From Blumeriella jaapii (taxonomy: Eukaryota > Ascomycota > Leotiomycetes > Helotiales > Drepanopezizaceae): 64,000 nt of DNA. A program made the translations under genes and the position numbers. The stretch is from NCBI GenBank assembly GCA_009599575.1, contig VWND01000046.1:1-64000 (forward strand), written 5' to 3'. The notes under the pieces are model-generated. The model worked only from the letters and a program-made list of their open reading frames with translations, was not told the DNA's origin and did not search any database. Shown here one piece after another: positions 57,840-64,000 of the stretch (position 1 is the stretch's first letter; every line of letters begins with the position of its first letter).

Positions 57840-60750
57840 TGGTTTTTCTATTTATTTTTATATTTGATAATTTACGCAGAAATTTAAACTTCGGTGTTTC
57901 GTTTTATATATTCGCCGATGTATTTTTTAAATTCGCAGTTAAAATCGATTTCGATATTTCGCTATTACGGCTTAAAAAACCTTTTATATAATGTTATTCG
58001 CAGCTGCATTATATAAAAGACTTTTAATAGCTTTTTTTATTTTGCGTATAATTATTAAATTACAAAAGTGTAATATATTTTAAAAACGTCTGAAATTACG
58101 GTTAGGCAATTTTAAACCGTGCGAAATTCAAAACGCGAAAATCGCTTTTTTATCTAAAAATAACAAATCGAATATTAATTCGTACGCTTCGACCGCTGCG
58201 CTCGGCTTTTTTAAACTAGATCTTTTTTGGATAAACGCCTGGCGAAAATTCAATCTTTTGATTTTGCGCTTTATAATTATGGCAATTATAATTTGCGGCT
58301 TTTTATTAAAAGTAATAAAAAAATAGTTATACGTGTATTGGCTTGAGCCACGGAATATCGAAACCGTGGATTATATAACAATATTATATTAATTTAATTA
58401 ATTTATTAAAAAACAAGTTTTTTAATATATTATTTAAATATTTAAACGCAATCTTATTTTATTTAATTCTTTTAGAAAATACAAAGACTTTTTTAATAGC
58501 TTTTTTATTAAAAACGATTTTTTTTATATTGAAAATTTTTAACCTGCAACTTCAGAAAACATTTATTCGTTTAATTTAAATTTTATTAACATTTTTATTA
58601 ATATTATGGACAACGACGCTTTTCGTTTTTTATACGAAGCCGCATACCTTTTTCTGGCTCTTTTGGTGCATTTTTATTTAATAGCGCCAACGTTATCGAT
58701 TTTATCGAAAAATATAAAAAAACTTGTAAGAATTTCGGAATTTTTAAAGCTGAGATATTCGATAAACTTTTTCGTTATTATAATTTAATTATTAAACATA
58801 TTATTAAATCGATAAATAAATAAAAAGCTATTGGGGCTCGAAACTGGCGTAAGCTAATTAAAATTTTGAAATCGGAATTCCGAAACCACGATCGCTAATA
58901 AATTCGCGATACTATCGCTTTTTTTAAATAGTTTATTATAATAATTCGCTAAGCCAAAAAACTTAAGGCTTATTATCGTATTTATACGAAAGTTTTTAAC
59001 GTTTTCGTTAACAAAAAAGTTTTAAGCGAGATTAAGCAGAAAAAATTGTTTTTATTTAGTTTTCCAATTAATATTCGCAACAAAACTATTAAGCATTTTA
59101 AAATTAATAAATAAAACTTTAAAACTTTCGATTAGTATTTCAAATTTGTGAATTTCGTTTTTAAACAAAACCAAAGCGAACGTATTATTAAAGCTATAAA
59201 CCAAAAGAAATCTTTTTTTTTTATTTATAAAAAAAACGTGGAAGCTTTAATGCAGGAATATGCCTAATTATTAAAAGTTACCGAAATCGCTAAAAAATAA
59301 CCAGTTATTATATTATCTAATCGTTTTGCAAAGTCTATTAGCTTGGAAAAGCTTAATAAAAATATCGAAACTTTTATATTAAAATTTACCGATATTAAGA
59401 TTTAAAAATTGCAAAGCAAAATCGAGGGTTTTATATAATAATAGAAAAAACTTTTTTATATTGATTCGAATAATAAAAACGATTAAAATGGCTTTTATAA
59501 TAATTATTTTTTTTAAAATGCGCGAAGCGATTAATTTCGCTAAGCCACCGTAAAAACAATAGCTGTCTAATGGCAATCTTTTCGTATTAGCGATCAAAAT
59601 CAGCGAAATATTAATTATAATAACGATTATTAAAAAAGAAAAGAAAATTAACGCGGAAACCAAAATCGCGGCTATTAAAATAGTAAAAGTAATTATTAAA
59701 ACAGACTTCGTGGCCTTAAGTATAGATTTTGTGATAATAAAGAAATTTACTGCGAAAAACTTTATATTCGCTTAAAATGTAAAGTATTTAATTTTTATAT
59801 AAATAATAATATTTGCTATATTAATAAATACGAAGCGATTTGCTTCGGACCGGTGGAAACAGGAATAAGCTTTTTTAACAAAGCTAAAAATCAAAGCTGG
59901 TTAAATATTATTCGCTTAAAAATAAAAAGTACGAAATGGAACGATTATTTAGAAAACAGGAAAAATACAAAAACGATTTTTATTATAAAAAAAAAACATT
60001 TTAAAAAGCGTACTAATTAAAAAGAAAACTTCTACCCTAAGCGTAAATAAAGTTTAAATATATAAATGGAAAATAAATATTTATATTGCTAATGCAATTA
60101 TCGCATTTGCAAATATTATAGCTGTATAATCAAATCAGCGAATTATAAGAAAGCAAAATGCTTCCGTTTTATTCGCTAAACCGACTGGTATAAAAAAAAA
60201 CGTCAGAATCGAAAAAAAAAAAGATTTTGGAATTCGAAAAAAAACCGATGAAATTATTAAAAAAACGCTTATAATAGAAAAAATTAACGACGATATAAAA
60301 AATATCGATACCGATATTCCGGTTTAAATTATTTAAAAAGTACCAGCCTTTAAGCGTTTATTATTAATGCGAAGCGAAAAATAAATCGATAAATATATTA
60401 GCTTCGAAATCGTCGACGAAGCTATTAAAAGAATTATAAAACAAAAAATTAAATTAAAATTCAGCGACCTTTTTAATACAAAGGGAAAATTCGATAAAAT
60501 TATTAATAAATAAATTTTTGTATTAAAAAAAAACGAAAAAATTGAAATTATTCGAAAAAAAAAAAATTTTAAATTGGAAAAAAACCAGAAAAAAATTTAC
60601 AACATCGCAGTTAATTTAGCCGATAAAAAGGAATTTTCGGAAAAAGTCAGCTTTTTTTTTGGCTCTCGTTATAAAAATTTAAAAGTCAAAACGACGAAAC
60701 TGCTTTTACACGGCTATAAAAATAGTAAAAATAAAAATAATATTTGAAAA
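57840..60750 (+). pseudogene. gag: Leader and gag of I
   Basis: A short open piece 58606-58788 begins MDNDAFRFLYEAAYLFLALL. Further text such as KMREAINFAKPP and a Cys-containing segment at about 59720-59830 (RFCDNK, CKVFNFYINNNICYI) could be the remains of a zinc knuckle. Lys/Ile-rich and heavily broken. The minus-strand frame 59663-59379 is a shadow. The exact end against protease is not known. Confidence 0.5.
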
Positions 60751-60754
60751 AAGT

Positions 60755-61200
60755 ACGACCGCCTTCGCTTTTCTCGATAATAAAGCCGAAATTAATTGGA
60801 TAGATCAAAAAACGGCCGAAGCTAATAATATTCCGATTATTACCGATAAACGAATAATTTATACGACCGTTAATAAAAATATTATTAAATTTGATAAAAT
60901 TATACGGAATATAAAAATCGACGTTAAAAGTATTATTATTTATAAAAAATTTTTAATAATAAAAAAATATTTTTATTTTATTATTTTTAAAATGCTTTGA
61001 ATCTTGGAAAATCTCGTCAGTTTCAAATACACCGATAACGGCCAGATAAAAGCTTTTTTTTAAAACTGGAACCGATTTTTTTAAAATTAAATTACCGTCG
61101 CCGGCGACAAAGTTTTTTTAATCGACGTTTTATCGGAAAACGAATAGCCGGCTTTAGTTTCAGAATAAACGCTGGGCTATAATAAAACCTGGAAAATACT
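60755..61200 (+). pseudogene. pol: Aspartic protease of I
   Basis: AFAFLDNKAEINWIDQKTAE corresponds to the family A-L-x-D-S-G-A-x-x-N, with S-G changed to N-K. Then NNIPIITDKRIIYTTVNKNI, YTDNGQIKAFF and ITVAGDKVFLIDVLS follow. Wide agreement with the retroviral-type protease of this lineage despite stops. Confidence 0.7.
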
Positions 61201-61639
61201 CAGCTAAAAGCATTTACGTCGTTAATCGAAATAACACCGCGAATAAAATTAATTAATATTAATATTTTTAGCTATTAATTCGAAAATGAAAATTTCGAAA
61301 ATTTCGTTTTTGTATTAAACAAACCCGACCTATACATCTTATTTTTTTATATTAATATCAGCATTTTCTATAAGCGTAAAACTAATAAAATACGATTCGT
61401 AAATTTTAATAAATCCGTTAAAAATATTTTCGGAAAAATAAACGATTAATTCGAAAAAAACGAAGCAATAAAACTATTTTAATTAATTACTAGCGAATTC
61501 GAAAAATTTATTACCGGCCGATTTTCCAGTTTATCGTTTGGCAGCCGATTTATAAAAAAACGATTTAATAATTTAGCAATCGGAATTTAATTTTTGTTAA
61601 AAAAAAAAAAGATTTTATACGAAATTTTACGCAACCGAA

Positions 61640-62420
61640 AAAAAGTTATAACTTTCGATTTTACCGAAATAAGCTAATTTAGTTTTGACGTTACGTTTTA
61701 TATCGATATTAAAACCGTGTTTTACGAAGCCTGGCAAAAAAAAACTTTTTTAATTTCTAAAGTTTTTTAAAATAAAATAATCGAAATGCTGAAAAAACGA
61801 ATTAAGCAAAAGATTTTCGAATTTTGCTACGGCTTATATAAAAACAAATGGTTTATCGTTGCGAAAAAAAAAAAGCATTTACAAATTTATTATCGCAATC
61901 GTCGAAATAAATAAAATAACGATACGAAACGCTAACGTATTATTTAACGTCGATTAATTTTTAAACGAATTCGCAAAATTAACGATCGTTTTTTTTTTCG
62001 ATTTGTTTTTCGGCTACGATTATTTAGTATTTGATTTACGATTTCGAAATATAACGGCAATTTAAATTTTAATCGGTTTATTACGTATAACGAAAATACT
62101 TATAAAAGCTATTAATTTAATCGTTTAATTCGTAAAAATCGTATATAAGGTTTTTATAATTTGCATTTTCGATATTATTTTGTTTTACGTTAACGACGTC
62201 GAAATAAAAGGTTTTAGATTATATTATAATAATAAAAAGATTTTTCCTGAAATTCGACGCTATATAATAAAATATATTTAAAACATCGATAAAATTATAG
62301 TTTGCTTCGAAAAAGCCAAAGTTATTATTGGCTTTCGATTAAAATTTTGTATATCCGAAATAAATATCGTTGGCTATTTGATTAACAGCGCTGACCGCTA
62401 TTTTTAACAAAAAAAAATTA
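61640..62420 (+). pseudogene. pol: Reverse transcriptase of I
   Basis: FDFTEIS then VTFYIDIKTVFYEAWQKKTF, KIIEMLKKRIKQKIFEFCYG, and LYKNKWFIVAKKKKHLQI (the E-x-C-x-G-P-Y-x-N-x-W-F-L-V-x-K-K block). The catalytic box reads FYVND at 62183-62197, with the first Asp as Asn. Frames shift several times. Confidence 0.83.
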
Positions 62421-63080
62421 AAAAGATTTGCGAATAAAAAAAGTGTAAAAATATTACCGAAGCCAGAATTTTTATTAGCGTTATGATTTATTACCGTAAT
62501 TAAATTAAAAACTTTTTTTAAAAAGCTGCATTTATTTACGCTACGATAAAAAAAAATCGATTTCGTTTGGAAAAAAAAATAAAGCAAAATTATAAAAATT
62601 CTTAAAAACGACTTTTTATCGGCCTTATCGCTTATACGGATCAATTATAGCTTAAACGCAAAAGAAATTATTTTAATTATCGACGCTAATATTTTCGGTT
62701 AAAAAGCGATATTATAATAAATCGACGAAAACAAAAAACAGCATTTTTTACGATTCGAAAACGGCTTATGATTTTTCGCTAAGATACGTTATAATATTAT
62801 TAAACGAAAATATCGAAGCGCTTTTAAAGTAATAAAAAAAATAAAAAGCGAATTATACGGCGTATATTTTATTTTAAAAACAAACGCAAAAGTTTTTGTC
62901 GATTAATTAAATGAAAAAGCCAGTAATTTATTAAAAGCGCTTGTTATTAATTAAATAACTTAAATACGATTTATAAATTTCGAAGTCAAGTATATTAAAA
63001 AAATAATTAATATAGCGGCAAACGGCTTTTTTAAACGAAAACGTTTTTATCCGTTTGATTTCGCTAAACAAAACGAATAA
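62421..63080 (+). pseudogene. pol: RT thumb and RNase H of I
   Basis: Text includes ITEARIFISVMIYYRN, then IAYTDQL, IILIIDANIFG (D-A-S-x-x-G), ENKKQHFLRFENG, KIKSELYGVYFILKTNAKVF and IRFINFEVKYI. These are the characteristic RNase H blocks of this lineage (L-Y-G-V-x-F-x-L-E-T-D-A). The minus-strand frame 62644-62339 is a shadow. Confidence 0.82.
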
Positions 63081-64000
63081 AATATCGACGAATAAATTAT
63101 TAACAAAATCGGCTGTTTTGTTATTTGCGCTTTGGGTTTTATAAAGCCGAAATTATTCGCGTTGCTATTTCGGCTGGCATCGCGAATAAAAAATATTAAT
63201 TTTCGGGCCGAAAAAGCATTCGCGTTATTATTTCGATTGGCACCGCGAATAAATTTAATCGAAAACGATCGGAATAAACCGATTAATAACGAAAATAAAC
63301 TTTTAATCGATAATTACGAAACCGAAGACTTTTATTTAATCGCATATTATTTAATTATTTTATTTAAATTATTTAACGTATTAAATTATTAATTTAAATT
63401 ATTTAAAAACCAAGCTTTCGATTATATTTTAGCCGACAAAAAGCTATATAAAATAAAAAATAATATATATCAAAAACGATTAATAATAAATAATAAAATT
63501 AATAAGTTTCAAATTATAAAAGAAATTTACGAAAAAGTGTTTTATAAAAAAGCTGAAGCTATTTATTACCGAATTAAAAATAATTTTTAATAAAAAAAAT
63601 GCTTCGAAAATTGCAAAGCTTTCGTTAAAAATTGTATTTTTTGCTAAAAACGAAAGCTTGGCCGAAAAAAAAACTTATTATATCCGACGTGGTTTTTTAA
63701 AATTTAAAAAAAAATTAATTTCGACGTTATACGCGTACCGATTACCGACCGCGAATATATAAATTTTATATTCGTTATCGACGACCTTTTTAAATAGCTT
63801 GAAAAAAAACTTTTTCGAAACGCTATTTCCGAAGTTATAACGATTTTTTTTTTAAAAAAACGTTATATATCGATACGATTTGTTTAGTAAATTAAACGTC
63901 GATAATAAATCCGAAAACAAAAGCGTTATCGAAACTTTTATAAAAAAATACGGCATTTAGCGTATTCAGATTTTAGCTTATAATTCGAAAAAAACGGATT
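63081..64000 (+). pseudogene. pol: RNase H-integrase linker and integrase start of I, cut by window
   Basis: 63132-63392 is open: a repeated phrase LFALLFRLASRIK and FALLFRLAPRIN, then an acidic tail and YLIAYYLIILFKLFNVLNY. After 63420 integrase text: EIYEKVFYKKAEAIYYRIKN, then TWFFKIKKKINFDVIRVPIT, then YINFIFVIDDLFK. The catalytic Asp sites appear kept (FDVIR, VIDDL) in broken frame. The rest is outside the window. Confidence 0.75.

Larger units (their letters stand above)
57593..64000 (+). mobile_element. Element I, third Ty3/Gypsy lineage, 3' end outside window
   Basis: 5' LTR 57593-57836, then gag, protease, RT, RNase H and the beginning of integrase, all on the + strand. Sequence blocks differ from both the chromovirus and J. 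RT and RNase H resemble another common fungal Gypsy polyprotein type. More than 6.4 kb long. The target duplication cannot be seen because the right end is outside. Confidence 0.88.

Noticed and set aside
59379..59663. 94-residue minus-strand hydrophobic frame, possible membrane protein
   Set aside because: It is the complement of the Lys/Asn/Glu-rich gag region of I; antisense of AAA/AAT-rich coding DNA always looks hydrophobic.
1..64000. Mitochondrial, Plasmodium or other naturally AT-rich genome
   Set aside because: The A/T bias comes from directional C-to-T and G-to-A change between repeat copies, CG is retained, unmutated LTR parts have ordinary composition, and the polyproteins match fungal retroelements.
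1..64000. CRISPR array or other short regular repeats
   Set aside because: Repeats are long LTRs and element bodies; no evenly spaced short repeats with unique spacers were seen.
1..64000. tRNA or rRNA genes
   Set aside because: No cloverleaf boxes or rRNA-like conserved sequence noticed on either strand, though a systematic scan was not possible.

Overview
The window is a block of nested, decayed LTR retrotransposons with no recognisable host gene. It most likely comes from an AT-rich compartment of a filamentous ascomycete (Pezizomycotina). Homologous copies differ almost only by C-to-T and G-to-A changes, mostly CpA-to-TpA with CpG largely spared. This is the signature of repeat-induced point mutation (RIP). 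It turned CAA/CAG/TGG codons into stops, which is why only short open frames remain. The species cannot be named from the sequence.

Five element families or groups are visible. (1) A Ty3/Gypsy chromovirus of about 6.4 kb accounts for most of the window. Its LTR is 262-269 bp, starts TGTGACGA, ends TCGTCACA and makes 5-bp target duplications. Its internal order is gag, protease, reverse transcriptase (RT), RNase H, integrase, C-terminal chromodomain. I name the copies X, Y (each present twice), B, E, F, G and H. (2) J is an older Ty3/Gypsy element of another lineage, on the + strand. (3) K is a Ty1/Copia element of 8.2 kb. (4) I is a third Ty3/Gypsy lineage, on the + strand, running off the right edge. 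(5) A less mutated island near 49.2-49.5 kb is unassigned.

Layout. 1-31909: two tandem units of about 10.2 kb, all minus strand. Each unit is the body of X, its 5' LTR, then the 5' part of Y into which X had inserted. Unit 1 is 1-8898 (its left end is outside the window). Unit 2 is 8899-31909 and was later enlarged by B (10652-17056, + strand, target duplication GTTTT) and E (24202-30606, minus strand, AAGCT). 31910-34786 and 47815-49574: the two halves of J, split by F (34787-47809, + strand, CAGAT). F is itself split in its RNase H by K (38751-46991, target duplication CCTTT/CTTTT) and has lost its integrase by a 1.63-kb deletion. 49575-57592: G (minus strand), split by H (50466-56930, + strand, GTTTT). 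57593-64000: element I, inserted in the integrase of G.

Relative order: J is oldest in the centre. X inserted into Y and the X-Y block was duplicated, apparently by unequal exchange between LTRs. B, E, F and H came later, then K into F. E carries the longest open frames among the chromovirus copies. Nothing here can transpose on its own: every RT, protease or integrase motif I could read has lost residues or sits in a broken frame. The chromodomain would bind methylated histone tails and steer insertion into heterochromatin, which fits a nest made of copies inside copies. I found no evidence for a new biochemical system. The most unusual structures are the LTR-mediated 10-kb duplication, the antisense reading frame in the 3' extension of K, and the abrupt fall of RIP damage in the outer part of each LTR.
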